64,000 nucleotides of DNA. Source: Glandiceps talaboti. Lineage: Eukaryota > Hemichordata > Enteropneusta > Spengelidae. The translations under genes and the position numbers were made by a program. Positions 23,375 to 34,624 of the stretch are shown one piece after another; position 1 is the stretch's first letter, and every line of letters begins with the position of its first letter. The notes beneath the pieces are model-generated. The model made no database searches, was not told the origin of the DNA, and was given only the letters and a program-made list of their open reading frames with translations. The stretch covers positions 12,004,776 through 12,068,775 of the forward strand of contig NC_135568.1 of the NCBI RefSeq assembly GCF_964340395.1, given 5' to 3'.

Positions 23375-23641
23375 CTGATCAAAAAAATAATATCCCAGTA
23401 CAGCTAGTGCAGCATTAAAGGAGAAATACAATGTGTAATTTCTGTTTCATCTCAAAGTTTGTACATTTTGTCATCATTTTAAAATTATGCAATAATAAGT
23501 GAAATATTTTAATGTACAAACCTCTGTTCCCAAAATTACAGTTCTACTATTACTGAGATGCATTCTTCATATGTTAATATCTATATTATAATTCAATCTT
23601 CATGCACAATAGACAAACATCATAAAATCATTTTACTCTAG

Positions 23642-23944
23642 ATGTACCAGGACCACCAATGCAGCCCACTGTCACCAGTTTCAATGCTACTAATATGACT
23701 ATTTCATGGAAGCCACCAAGAGATGATGGCGGAAGTCCAGTAACTGGATACATCGTTGAAAAGAAAGATACTTCAAGTACTAGGTGGATGAGAGTCAACA
23801 GAGAATCAATGCCTGATACGACCATGACAGTCAGAGATCTGTTTGAAGGCAATGTTTATGAATTCAGAGTGGCTGCTGAGAACAAGGCTGGTCTTGGACC
23901 ATTTAGTGAACCATCTAAACCACAGAAAGCCAAGCCACCATATG
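23642..23944 (+). CDS. Exon 39 (type c), FN3 domain
   Basis: Starts DVPGPPMQPTVTSFNATNM, Trp in ISWKPPRDDGG, then VEKKDTSSTRWMRVNRESM and GLGPFSEPSKPQKAKPPY, close to exon 3. Confidence 0.94.
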
Positions 23945-24234
23945 GTAAGTGAAATGTAAAAGTTATTGGTGATATACTTCCTAAACAGTACTAAAAGTCA
24001 TCAACATTTGGTAAGACAAGTTAGACTGGGTTACCTGACTTAACCATACAAAGCCCTGTAAAGTCATTGTCAATAACCCTGCAGCAAACAACCTCTCTGA
24101 AATAGATTTCCAAAGCTGGCTCAGAACAGACCTGCTGTAGACTACCTTGTAGATAAAGTTCTTCATTAAGAAATAATGAATGTGATGAGTTTGATGCGAG
24201 TTTTAAATATGTTGCGTTTCTGTCATACTTCTAG

Positions 24235-24537
24235 ATGCACCTGATGCACCATCCAAACCTATTGTCAGTGATATCACTGCCACTACTATGAATCTGAACT
24301 GGTCAGCTCCAAGATCTGATGGCGGATCTCCAATCACTGGTTACAATGTCGAGAAGAAAGAAAAATTCTCAGCCCGATGGGATAGAGTCACCACTTATGC
24401 TGTCGCAGAAACTGCATACAAGGTGTCTGGACTCAAAGAAGGCAATGAATATGAATTCCGAGTTGTAGCTGAAAATAAGGCTGGTGCTGGTAAACCAAGT
24501 GAACCATCAGATGCCAAGATTGCCAAACCACCTTATG
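24235..24537 (+). CDS. Exon 40 (type d), FN3 domain
   Basis: Starts DAPDAPSKPIVSDITATTM, then EKFSARWDRVTTYAVAETA and GAGKPSEPSDAKIAKPPY. Near copy of exons 4 and 19. Confidence 0.94.
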
Positions 24538-24660
24538 GTAAGTTGACATTTAGGGTTCCTGGACTAACCTGTGATACAAATATTGTCTAATAAACAAACT
24601 GTTTTATGTCAAAGTAATTTCCAACACTTCTGTTAAGTTTTGACTTATGTATTCAGAGAC

Positions 24661-24923
24661 TATATACTCCAAATGAACACCATGTTGTACACCCATCCTA
24701 TATGGAGTCTTGATGGTTGAATGTTTAGAGTGGCTGGCTTGGAATTGGCAGATTGTTGGCTTGAGTCCCACCACTTCCATTTGTTTCTGAAAGGCTTATG
24801 TCTTTGGACAAGATTTGAAACATGAGTGTGTCCCAGTTAAACCAGCTGTATAAATGGGCATTTGCTTGGACAGAGATTGTTATGCTATAACCATAATCTT
24901 TGTAGCATGGAGTATATACTCCA
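24661..24923 (+). mobile_element. tRNA-derived SINE candidate with 11-bp target-site duplication
   Basis: An 11-bp direct repeat tatatactcca lies at 24661-24671 and 24913-24923. Between them, gtttagagtgg (24723-24733) resembles a Pol III A box. The B box candidate ggcttgagtcc (24758-24768) matches GGTTCGANTCC at most positions. Further on, 'agctgtataaatggg' resembles a tail shared with 37930-37950 on the other strand. This is inferred from motifs; no database comparison was possible. Confidence 0.55.
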
Positions 24924-25037
24924 CAGCGATTTGAAGAAGTATAAAATAGGGTAACCAGTCAGAATTGTATGATGCTTTTGAAGTACTATTTCAAATATGG
25001 GAACAAGATACATGACATTTCATTATCATCATTTCAG

Positions 25038-25340
25038 ATGTTCCTGGTCCACCTGGAAAACCACTTGTGTCAGACATCAATGCAACATCGATGACACTCA
25101 CCTGGACTAAACCATTGGATGATGGTGGTGCACCTATCACTAATTATGTCATTGAGAAGAAAGAACAGTTCAGTCCTAGATGGGTTAGAACTGGAAAGAC
25201 AACTATCACTGATCTGACATGTACAGTTGGTGACCTCAAACAAAACTCAGTCTATGAATTCCGTGTCTGTGCTGAGAACAAAGCTGGTGTTGGCAAACCT
25301 AGTGAATCTACTGGTCCACATACAGCAAAACCACCATATG
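25038..25340 (+). CDS. Exon 41 (type e position, mosaic), FN3 domain
   Basis: Starts DVPGPPGKPLVSDINATSM. The first half, LTWTKPLDDGGAPITNY, is type-g-like. The second half, VCAENKAGVGKPSESTG with PHTAKPPY, is e/h-like. It ends on G (donor GTATGT), not on A as exons 5 and 20 do. Confidence 0.93.
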
Positions 25341-25613
25341 GTATGTATGACTAAAAATCACTCAATCATACAGACAAATATATTGTATATGTACAAGGTT
25401 TATGTACTTCAGAAAAGTTTATCAAAATATTTTTTTCTGAGATCAAAATAAACCTATATTACATGTATTCCAACATCTGAACAACAATTTCTCAATCATG
25501 TCCAGCAACCAGTAGAACTCTCACCCAGTTATTCAAACAATATAGACAATTTGAATGACTGATTAGTAAAGTTAATATATTGTTAACATGTACTCATCAC
25601 ATTGTATTTCTAG

Positions 25614-25919
25614 ATGTACCCAGTGCACCGGGCAAACCTAAAGTGACTGAAGTATCAGCTACCACTATGACAATCAAATGGACGCCACCAGAGTCAGATG
25701 GTGGAAGTAGAATTACCAACTATGTGATTGAGAAGAAGGAACCATTTGGTTTACGCTGGGCTGTTGTCAACAGAGATGAGAAAATAACAGATTTAGTATA
25801 CACAGTGAGAAGTCTTATTGAAGGCTCTGAATACCAATTCAGGGTTGCTGCTGAGAACAAAGCTGGTGTTGGACAGTACAGTGAAACCTCGGATACCAAA
25901 CAAGCTAAACCACCATATG
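25614..25919 (+). CDS. Exon 42 (type f), FN3 domain
   Basis: Starts DVPSAPGKPKVTEVSATTM, Trp in IKWTPPESDGG, then IEKKEPFGLRWAVVNRDEK and GQYSETSDTKQAKPPY. 306 bp as in exons 6 and 21. Confidence 0.94.
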
Positions 25920-26152
25920 GTAAGTTTTGGATTAAATAATGTCTGCAGTTTTAATAACAATGAAATATGAAATGACAATTTAACGAAGTTATGAACTATG
26001 AAAAAAATTATAAATCAATGGTATGGTGGTATCATAATTATATTAATATAACCCGTATTCTAGGAGATAACATTAAAGTTCCTATGATGAAGAATATAGC
26101 ATGTTTTGTCTGTATAATCACATTGTAAAATCTGTCTTTATATTCCTTGCAG

Positions 26153-26455
26153 GTCTTCCAGGCCCACCTGGTAAACCAGTTATCACAAATGTGGATGCTA
26201 CTGAAATGACCCTGAACTGGACCCCACCATTGAATGATGGTGGTGCTCCAGTCACAGGATACCTAGTTGAAAAGAAAGAAAAGAGATCCACCATTTGGAC
26301 TAAAGCTAACAGATTTGATGTCAAAGATACAACATTTACTGTCACTGACTTGATTCAGAAATCAGAGTATGAGTTCAGAGTTGCTGCTGAGAACAAAGCT
26401 GGTATTGGTAAATTCAGTGAAACATCTGAATCAAGAATTGCCAAACCACCATATG
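26153..26455 (+). CDS. Exon 43 (type g), FN3 domain
   Basis: Starts GLPGPPGKPVITNVDATEM (Gly junction codon), Trp in LNWTPPLNDGGAPVTGY, then VEKKEKRSTIWTKANRFDV and GKFSETSESRIAKPPY. Confidence 0.94.
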
Positions 26456-26794
26456 GTAAGTACTACTACGGAAAACATGTCATCGGCAAACTAAGATAGA
26501 CATAAACTAAAACTACTGTTGTTGATTGGGGTAGATTATATGTGTGGGGTGATAGCAATGCCTTGGGTATCTAGATATTACTACCCTGTAATCAAGATAG
26601 TGTAACCAGTGAATGAGGTTGAATGTGTGCACTTGAGGAAAACTTTGCCTCAGAGATGACTACTTTAAGTGTAATTGCAAGCATACATTGATAGCTTATA
26701 TCAACATGTCGCAGTAATAGTTTTAGTTTGTCTTTATGTTAGCTTAGCAAATGATGTTTAATATAATTTATGATATGGTTTGTTTTTTTACCAG

Positions 26795-27097
26795 ATGTTC
26801 CTGGACCACCTGGTATTCCCAAGGTATCTGATATCTATTCAACAACCATGAAACTAAGCTGGACACCACCTGACTATGATGGTGGTTCATCAGTCACTGG
26901 CTACTACATTGAAATCAAAGAACAATTCAGTGTAAGATGGTCCAGAGTTAACAGATCAAGTATCCCAGAACTTAACTACACAGTCAAAGAACTGAAAGAG
27001 AACTCTATCTATGAATTCAGAGTCTGTGCTGAGAACAAAGCTGGTGTTGGAGCACCTAGTGAATCAAGTGGACCTTTCAAAGCTAAACCACCATATG
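26795..27097 (+). CDS. Exon 44 (type h), FN3 domain
   Basis: Starts DVPGPPGIPKVSDIYSTTM, Trp in LSWTPPDYDGGSSVTGY, then IEIKEQFSVRWSRVNRSSI and GAPSESSGPFKAKPPY. Confidence 0.94.
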
Positions 27098-27402
27098 GTA
27101 AGTTAAGAAAAATAATCTTCTGGAAGATTAGGAAATTGTGATAAAGTGATCTATATGTATAAACATACAATGTGGTATTTTACCGTTGTTTTAGCTTGGA
27201 ACATCCAAGGTATTTCCCTTGAAGACGAAGATTTTGTTAAACCTCAGTATGCATTGTTAGGAATATAGGAATACATTGCAGTGATGTTGGGCAACTGAAG
27301 CTTAACTTGCACACAATTTCACAAGTGTTCCACTCATGTGAAAACTCTTGAGACAAAAACCATACACAATATCTGACATGTACGATTATTTTCTATACCT
27401 AG

Positions 27403-27708
27403 ATGTACCTGAGGCACCTGGCAAACCTAAGGTGTCGGAAGCTACAGCTAAGACCATAACCATTAAGTGGACAGCACCTGACTCTGATGGTGGCAGCAGA
27501 ATCACTAACTATGTCATTGAAAAGAAGGAGGAATTTGCCTCTCGCTGGCTCAAAGTACACACAGAAGACAAAGTGATTGATACCAGCTACACAATAACAG
27601 GACTTACTGAAGGTACAGACTATCAGTTCAGAGTGGCTGCAGAGAACAAAGCTGGTGTTGGTAAATACAGTGAACCATCAGATACCAGTAAAGCCAAACC
27701 ACCATATG
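27403..27708 (+). CDS. Exon 45 (type i), FN3 domain
   Basis: Starts DVPEAPGKPKVSEATAKTI, Trp in IKWTAPDSDGG, then IEKKEEFASRWLKVHTEDK and GKYSEPSDTSKAKPPY. 306 bp. Partner of exons 9 and 30. Confidence 0.94.
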
Positions 27709-27894
27709 GTAAGTAATACTTTTGAATTGCCTTTAACATTGAAGTGTGCTGGCAAAGACCGAAGAGTGATTTCACAACCTGTCAGGAAATTGACATATTA
27801 AATTAAAAATTTTTGAAAGTACTAACATCTTACTTGGTTGGGAACCACAAAAGTTGCCAATTTGGAGTGGACAATATTGAACAGTTGACGGGTT

Positions 27895-28163
27895 TGGATT
27901 GATTGATAGATTGATTGATTGAATGGTTGCTTGGTACATTGATTGATTGATTGGTTGGTTGGTTGGTTGGTTGGTTGGTTGGTTGGTTGGTTAGTTAGTT
28001 GACTAATTGATTGATTGGTTGGTTGATCAGTTGATTGATTGATTGATTGATTCATTCATTCATTCCATTGATTCATTCATTCCATTGATTCATTCATTCA
28101 TTCATTCATTCATTCATTCATTCATTCATTCATTCATTCATTCATTCATTCATTCATTCATTC
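27895..28163 (+). repeat. Compound tetranucleotide array (GATT/GGTT/ATTC)
   Basis: GATT units, then about ten GGTT units (27951-27991), GATT (28031-28050) and ATTC (28051-28163, with two CC breaks). The array ends about 20 bp before the exon 46 acceptor. Confidence 0.95.
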
Positions 28164-28183
28164 CTTTACAAAATCTCTTTCAG

Positions 28184-28486
28184 ATGTACCTGGTCCTCCT
28201 GACAAGCCAAGAGTCACCAAGATTGACACAACTGAAATGTCTCTGACATGGTTGTCACCAGCTTCTGATGGTGGCAGTCCAATTACAGGCTATATCATTG
28301 AAAAGAAAGAAGGTTACTCTACTTTCTGGTCTAAGGCTGCCAAATTGTCATCACCTAGCACGTCAGCAATAGTGACAGGTCTACGTGAAGGCACAGACTA
28401 TCAGTTCAGAGTGGCTGCAGAGAACAGAGCTGGTGTTGGTAAATACAGTGAACCATCAGATCCAAAGACAGCTAAACCACCATATG
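28184..28486 (+). CDS. Exon 46 (type j position, mosaic), FN3 domain
   Basis: Starts DVPGPPDKPRVTKIDTTEM, Trp in LTWLSPASDGG, then IEKKEGYSTFWSKAAKLSS. The 3' end, AENRAGVGKYSEPSDPKT, matches exon 30 (type i) and not exons 10 or 31. The acceptor sits about 20 bp after a long ATTC array. Confidence 0.93.
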
Positions 28487-28868
28487 GTAAGTAGCAATAC
28501 TTTGTACTTTGCATGTACTCTGAGTCAATAATGTGAAGAACCCTAGTAACAGATAGGGGTAAAAATGGTGGCAGTTGCATTTCAAGTCAATACACTCGGT
28601 GTTTTTGAGAATTACTGTAATACAGAGGTAGAAACATGGTATCTAATTCTAACTAATATTTGTTTGGAATTTTGGTAAATTAACTTGAAATTGGGACTTT
28701 TGATAAATATTACATAGTCATGTTACATATAATAAAGACACTAAAACTTGCAAGAATGAAGTCAAAACACTTTTGATCATGGCATTTTTCACCATATTTA
28801 TTATTTACTATAACAGATGTGCATGGACCATTTGATCAGCATATTAAAATATTGTATGTATTTCACAG

Positions 28869-29171
28869 ATGTTCCTGGACCACCTGGTCGCCCACGAATC
28901 ATCAACATTGATGCTACTGAGATGACTATCACCTGGGTTCCACCAGAATCCGATGGTGGAAGTCCAGTCACTAACTACATTGTAGAGAAGTTTGATGTCG
29001 GCAGAGCAAGATGGACCAAAGCTCACCGTGAAAAGATCACTAATACTACATACACAGTGGTAGATTTGGTGGAAGGTAATGAATACCAGTTCAAAGTAGC
29101 TGCTGAGAACAAAGCAGGACTTGGACCATTCAGTGAACCAAGTGAAAAGAAAATGGCAAAACCACCTTATG
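28869..29171 (+). CDS. Exon 47 (type k), FN3 domain
   Basis: Starts DVPGPPGRPRIINIDATEM, Trp in ITWVPPESDGG, then VEKFDVGRARWTKAHREKI and GPFSEPSEKKMAKPPY. Partner of exons 11 and 32. Confidence 0.94.
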
Positions 29172-29637
29172 GTAAGCAAGATACTGTTTTGGCTCATCCT
29201 TTGAGATATTTAAATATCAATACATACATTTATTGAAAAGTTTTGACAAGGAAAAGAATCAATCCTAAACTTATTGCACCAGGGATCTTTTGGTGTATTT
29301 TTATAGACTTATGAAAAATGATAATCCCATTTGATGAATAGTTTTGTAAAGGAATATAAAACACTCCTGATCTTGTAGTGTGAGGTAGACTGTATTGTGG
29401 TGACTCACTATTAGGTGAACACTATTACTATGAAAGAGAAACTTGGGAAAAGTGGTATAATAAGGAATTTGTTAAATGGATCTCCTTGGTATAAAAACAA
29501 TTATGTTGAAAAACTTACAAGTAAATTGTTTGTAGCATGGGTCTGTTAAACTGTTGGGAATTGTTAAGTTTGGAGAAGTAGAACTGAGCACAAAACAAAG
29601 TAGCTGATTATTATGTCCATCATATTTGCTTCATTAG

Positions 29638-29940
29638 ATGTGCCTGGTCCTCCAGGAAAGCCCAAGATCTCAGACATAACATCCACAGCTATGACACTGA
29701 CCTGGACTGAACCTGAAACTGATGGTGGTGCAAGAATCACCAGATATGTTGTGGAAAGAAGAGAAAAGTTCAGTACTCGTTGGCTTAAAGTGACTCCAGA
29801 TGACATCACAGACAAAACATACAGAGTGACAGAACTGATCGAAGGAAATCAGTATGAATTCAGAGTGTTGGCAGAGAACAAGGCTGGCTTTGGTTTACCA
29901 AGTCAACCTTCATCACCAACAGTAGCCAAACCACCATATG
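29638..29940 (+). CDS. Exon 48 (type l), FN3 domain
   Basis: Starts DVPGPPGKPKISDITSTAM, Trp in LTWTEPETDGGARITRY, then VERREKFSTRWLKVTPDDI and GFGLPSQPSSPTVAKPPY. Confidence 0.94.
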
Positions 29941-30419
29941 GTAAGCTGAACTAATAGATTATAAAAACAAACATTCTCTGCTTTCTTGGCTAAACTACTC
30001 TCCCCTATTATAATGGCATAAAGGAATATCTTCATCTGGCCAAGCTTTTGCTGATGAATTTTCATGTATTTTTTCCTTCTCATTGTCTGCAGTAATTTAA
30101 GTAAGATAACTGCCATAAGAATGTGGCCAGTTTTACATTTAAGTGGTGCTTTTACAGGGATTCTGCTGTCAAATATCTATACTAACCAACCTTGATACTG
30201 TAATGAACCTTGCAAATAGTGTATATTGTAACACATCACACTTTAATAACCTGATAACATGTCACAGTGAATTATATACAGTGATCACAGTGCTTTCTTT
30301 GGGTGACTTTTCTGTCAAAGCTGGTATGTTCTTGAGTATATGTTTGGTGTAACATGCTTGTAATGGTTTATGTATAATGCTTGCTTCTTCTTCTTCTGCC
30401 TCTTCTTTTTCCATATCAG

Positions 30420-30722
30420 ATAAACCAGGCACACCTGGTCAACCTGAGATTTCTCAAGTCTCAGACAAATCTATGACTCTTAAATGGACTGCACCTCCAT
30501 CAGACGGCGGTAGTCCTATCTTCAACTATGTTGTTGAGAAGAAAGACAAGTTTAGTCCTAGATATGTAAGAGTCAATGACTACCATGTGTCTGAAACCAA
30601 CTACATTGTCACTGGACTGCAGAAAGGCAATGAATATGAGTTCAGAGTTAGTGCTGAAAACAAAGCTGGTATTGGTAGACCAAGTCCCTCAACCAAGCCT
30701 AAGGTGGCCAAACCACCTTATG
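30420..30722 (+). CDS. Exon 49 (type m), FN3 domain
   Basis: Starts DKPGTPGQPEISQVSDKSM, Trp in LKWTAPPSDGGSPIFNY, then VEKKDKFSPRYVRVNDYHV; the second Trp of the domain is replaced by Tyr (PRYVRV). Tail KVAKPPY. Confidence 0.94.
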
Positions 30723-30869
30723 GTAAGCCTTGAACTTGACTTAGCATGCCTTATGTAGATTAGTGTGCATGCTGTAGAAAGTATCATAGAAGCTTTCAAG
30801 TAGTGACTAAGTAGATTCGACGCTCTTCATCATCAGTTTGTAATACCTGTATGTTTTTTGTATCTACAG

Positions 30870-31460
30870 ATGTACCAGATTGCCCAGATGTACCAATCAT
30901 GGAAGAAATCAAACCAACTTCTCTGACCCTCACATGGTCTGCACCAAAGGACGACGGTGGATCTCCTGTTGCTGGTTATGTGGTTGAGAAAAGAGAGAAA
31001 TATAGTAACAGATGGGTGAGAGAAACTCCTGTTACTGTAACAGACACAGCATTGACTGTCAAAGACCTTAAGGAAGGTGTAGACTATGAGTTCCGTGTTC
31101 TTGCTGAGAACAAGGCTGGTACTGGTAAACCAAGTAATCCAGCTGCTTTGAAACTATCCGTACCAGAACCACCTAGCAAGCCAGAAATCTTTGAAGTTAC
31201 AGCTACATCTGTGTCACTTCACTGGAACCCACCAGAATCAGATGGTGGTGCTAGAATTACTGGCTACATGGTTGAAAGAAGAGACACAACTAAGGATCGC
31301 TGGGTGAGAGCAACAAGAACATCAGTTAAAGAAACCAGATTCAAGGTACCAGACCTTACCAAGGGTACAGAATACGAATTCAGAGTGACTGCTGAAAACA
31401 GTGTAGGTGTTGGTGAGCCAAGCAAACCATCAGAACCAGTGGTAGCCAAACCTCCATATG
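30870..31460 (+). CDS. Exon 50 (type n), two FN3 domains in one exon
   Basis: First domain starts DVPDCPDVPIMEEIKPTSL. The second starts VPEPPSKPEIFEVTATSV after NPAALKLS. Intronless junction as in exons 14 and 35, so the fusion predates the super-repeat duplications. The second domain has AENSVGVGEPS for AENKAG. Donor GTGAGT. Confidence 0.94.
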
Positions 31461-31701
31461 GTGAGTACAGATGATCTTTATTATTTGCAGTGATTTTCTT
31501 ACTATGTTTGTTTTATAGGGTTATGCATATTGTATACATCAATCTCAGAATGTGTGTGCAGAAACAGTAAGCTGTTATTTTTCCCTACAGGTACACTGGA
31601 AAGATATTGAAATCATGTCTGTTATTCTTCCATATTCTTTCGTTTTTCCTCAACTTTACACGAGACAGTTATAGCAATACTTGATCCTGTATGTTTTCTA
31701 G

Positions 31702-31998
31702 ATGTTCCTGGTCCTCCTGGCACTCCAGAGACATCCAACATAACAAGGAGTGCCATGACATTGACCTGGACAGCTCCTAAATCTGACGGTGGTAACAAGA
31801 TTACTAACTACATTGTTGATAAGAAGGAAAGATTTTCTTCCCGATGGGTACCTGCTGCCAAAACACCTAACTTGACATGCATAGTGACAAATCTAAGAGA
31901 AAACTCAGAGTATGAATATCGTGTCAGTGCTTTGAACGATGCTGGTATTGGTGCACCTAGTGAGCCATCTCAGCCAACTCGAGCAAAGGATCCTTACA
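31702..31998 (+). CDS. Exon 51 (type o), FN3 domain, last of SR3
   Basis: Starts DVPGPPGTPETSNITRSAM, Trp in LTWTAPKSDGGNKITNY, then VDKKERFSSRWVPAAKTPN, SALNDAGIGAPSEPS and tail AKDPY. 297 bp like other type-o exons. Ends on A, giving Thr with exon 52. Confidence 0.93.
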
Positions 31999-32570
31999 GT
32001 AAGTGGCTTGCATGCCACTGTCTTCATACTGAACTCTTATGCTCACTTGCATGGTTTTCCTCAGGATCTGTTATAATCATGATATTGTGAACTTAACAGT
32101 CTACTTTCAAAGCTCAACTAGTCTGTCTTTCTTTTACGGTTTTGGTTCCTGTTTTGCCCTGACTGAAAGGTTAACATCAATGGCATCAGTTGTTGCATGG
32201 ATTATCAGTCTAACAATATCTACACAGTGTTGTTGCATGCTTGATGTATTCTTTGAATATGACATCTTCAGAAGTTTTTTCAGCATGAACTCAGTGTGTA
32301 ATACCTGACTGAGAAAGTTTTATTCTATCTATGGAAATGTTTCTAACAATGGTGTCCAGTATCCAGGTGACAATACCTTGTCTATAAGTATGTTTGACAT
32401 ACAAATCCTTTGCAGCGTGATGGTGATCCAAGATGTTTGTTGTTTTGCAGTTACTTTCTGTGTTCTTACAACTGCATGTTTAGGCATGGACTGTCTTTGG
32501 TCAGTACATGCAATTTATGACTATGTGATGTCATCTTTCTACAATAATTCCCTGGTCTTTCTCTTGTCAG

Positions 32571-32873
32571 CTGTACCTGATTCTCCTCATAATCCTAAGG
32601 TGACAAATGTCACTCATAACTCTGTGACTCTTACATGGATGCCTCCTAAATCCGATGGTGGAAGTCCAATCCTCGGATACATAGTTGAACGTAAAGAACA
32701 GTTTGGTTTGAAATGGATGAAGGCAAACACAACCAGAGTTGTTGATACAACATTCACTGTCACAGAACTCAGAGAAGGGTCTGAGTATCAATTCAGAGTC
32801 TCAGCAGAAAACAAAGCAGGTGTCAGCAAACCAAGTGATATTACACCCTCAGTCAAGGTTAAACATCCCTATG
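32571..32873 (+). CDS. Exon 52 (type a), FN3 domain, start of a fourth cycle
   Basis: Starts TVPDSPHNPKVTNVTHNSV, Trp in LTWMPPKSDGGSPILGY, then VERKEQFGLKWMKANTTRV and tail KVKHPY. THNSV and SPILGY tie it to type a. Confidence 0.93.
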
Positions 32874-33095
32874 GTAAGAGGAGTCTTCTTTTGGCATGTC
32901 TGTATATGCATGCAACCATGTGGTACGTCTTACCAAAACTTTCTTCTTAGAAAACAGAACAAGTCTAGACTAACATAAAATGAATGATTTCCCTCCAGGC
33001 AGTATACTTTTCTCTTGCAGATACACGGAAAAGGAGTTTTTCAACACAAGATGATAAACTCTGCTAAAAAATGATTCTTTGTTATAATTTTTCAG

Positions 33096-33398
33096 ATGTA
33101 CCTGGTGCCCCTGATAAACCTACTATTGTTTCAACCACCTCATCATCTGCCAATCTACAATGGTCACCCCCATTGTCTGATGGTGGATCACTAATTACTG
33201 GCTATGTCGTGGAAAAGAAAGAGGAATTCTCATCAAGATGGACAAATGCAACACAATACTCAGTGTCAGAACCACATTGCACTGTTAGGGAACTCACAGC
33301 AGGATCAAGATATGAGTTCAGAGTTGCAGCTGAAAATAAGGCCGGTGTTGGTAAACCAAGTCCATCAACAGGATCTGTTGTCATCAAACTACCATATG
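33096..33398 (+). CDS. Exon 53 (type b), FN3 domain
   Basis: Starts DVPGAPDKPTIVSTTSSSA, Trp in LQWSPPLSDGGSLITGY, then VEKKEEFSSRWTNATQYSV and VVIKLPY. Placed as type b mainly by position and the GKPSPSTGS region. Confidence 0.92.
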
Positions 33399-33535
33399 GT
33401 AAGTCTTTCATCTCAGTACCATCAAGTAAGTTTATTCTAGGTATGATACCGATGTCAGGTCTGCCTTAATTCTTCTATTCACTACTTCCTGCACATGTAT
33501 ATTCCAAACACTTTCTTATCAAGGATGTTACATAA

Positions 33536-33640
33536 GACATTCTGTCTATCTGTGTGGTTATCTGTCAATCTGGCTCTATCTCTGTATGTCAGTAGGTCTG
33601 TCTGTCCATCTGTCAATGTGTCTCTGTCTGTCTTCTACAT
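33536..33640 (+). repeat. Imperfect CTGT-rich microsatellite
   Basis: Repeated ctgt/ctat/ctgtc units with interruptions in intron 53. Confidence 0.7.
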
Positions 33641-33887
33641 GAATCTTTTCATAACATCATCTTCAAACTCTGTCTTATCAAAGTATCCATATGACAATGT
33701 CTAGTCCATCTTCATTTTTTTCACTTCCACTTTTTTCAACCACAGTACAAACATTTTGTCATACACATGACTTGTTATTGTTACTTTTTGTATCAATACA
33801 TACTTCACTTTGCATTATTCCATCTTCTCCTATCTTCTTCTTATCACATCATCTTTTCATTGCACCTCTCTCCAAACCTTACACTAG

Positions 33888-34484
33888 ATGTACCCGGCAG
33901 TCCCAGTAAACCCACCATTACTGCTACAACAGCCAGGAGTATTTCACTAACATGGAAGCCACCTAAAGATGATGGTGGTAGTCCGATCACTGGCTACATC
34001 GTTGAACAGAAAGAATCATTCAGTGCTAGATGGACTGTAGGAGATAAATGCACAGAAACCTCTTCAACAGTACACAGTTTAACAGAACACTCTGAATATC
34101 AGTTCCGCATTGTTGCTGAAAATAAGGCTGGAGTTGGCAAACCTGGTGAACCTTCAGATATCACAGCAGCCAAACCACCATACACTGTACCAGATGCACC
34201 AGAAAGAGTGACAGTCACAGCGGCTACAGGTTCCACCATCTCTCTGAAATGGTCCAGACCTGCGTCTGATGGAGGATCACCTGTCACTGGTTACATCGTG
34301 GAAAGACGTGAACGATATGGAAACTGGATGAGAGTCAATATGACAGCAATTCAAGAGACATCTATCATTGCAGATCATCTCAGAGAAGGTGCAGAGTATG
34401 AATTAAGAGTTGCAGCTGAAAACAAAGTTGGTACTGGTAAATTTAGTGAGCCTACCCCTCCCACTATTGCCAAACCACCATATG
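33888..34484 (+). CDS. Exon 54, two FN3 domains fused by apparent exact intron loss
   Basis: First domain starts DVPGSPSKPTITATTARSI and ends AAKPPY. It runs into TVPDAPERVTVTAATG at 34184/34185, the sequence that an A|CT splice junction would create. The second domain has ERRERYGNWMRVN and ends IAKPPY. 597 bp. Confidence 0.93.
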
Positions 34485-34624
34485 GTAAGTTGTTGCCCAA
34501 CACACTGCCCAAACTCTCTCATTTCTCTCATTTTGTCTTCATCTTATTTCTTTGCACTGTTCATTCATACTGTCGTCTTCTTCTTACTGTCATATGTTCT
34601 GTTATTTCTCTCCACTCACCTCAG

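Larger units (their letters stand above)
21887..31998 (+). repeat. Super-repeat SR3, exons 37-51 (a-o), 16 FN3 domains
   Basis: Third copy of the 15-exon series and the most diverged from the other two. The order is kept, including the double-domain exon n (exon 50) and the KDPY-ending exon o (exon 51). Exons 41 and 46 look mosaic. Confidence 0.82.

Noticed and set aside
27822-28246. ORFs reading SFIHSFIH and NQSINQ/NQPTNQ
   Set aside because: Translations of the ATTC and GGTT/GATT arrays on either strand, not proteins.
32378-32570. Coding extension upstream of exon 52
   Set aside because: Open by chance before a good acceptor (TTGTCAG at 32570); the FN3 domain begins exactly after it.
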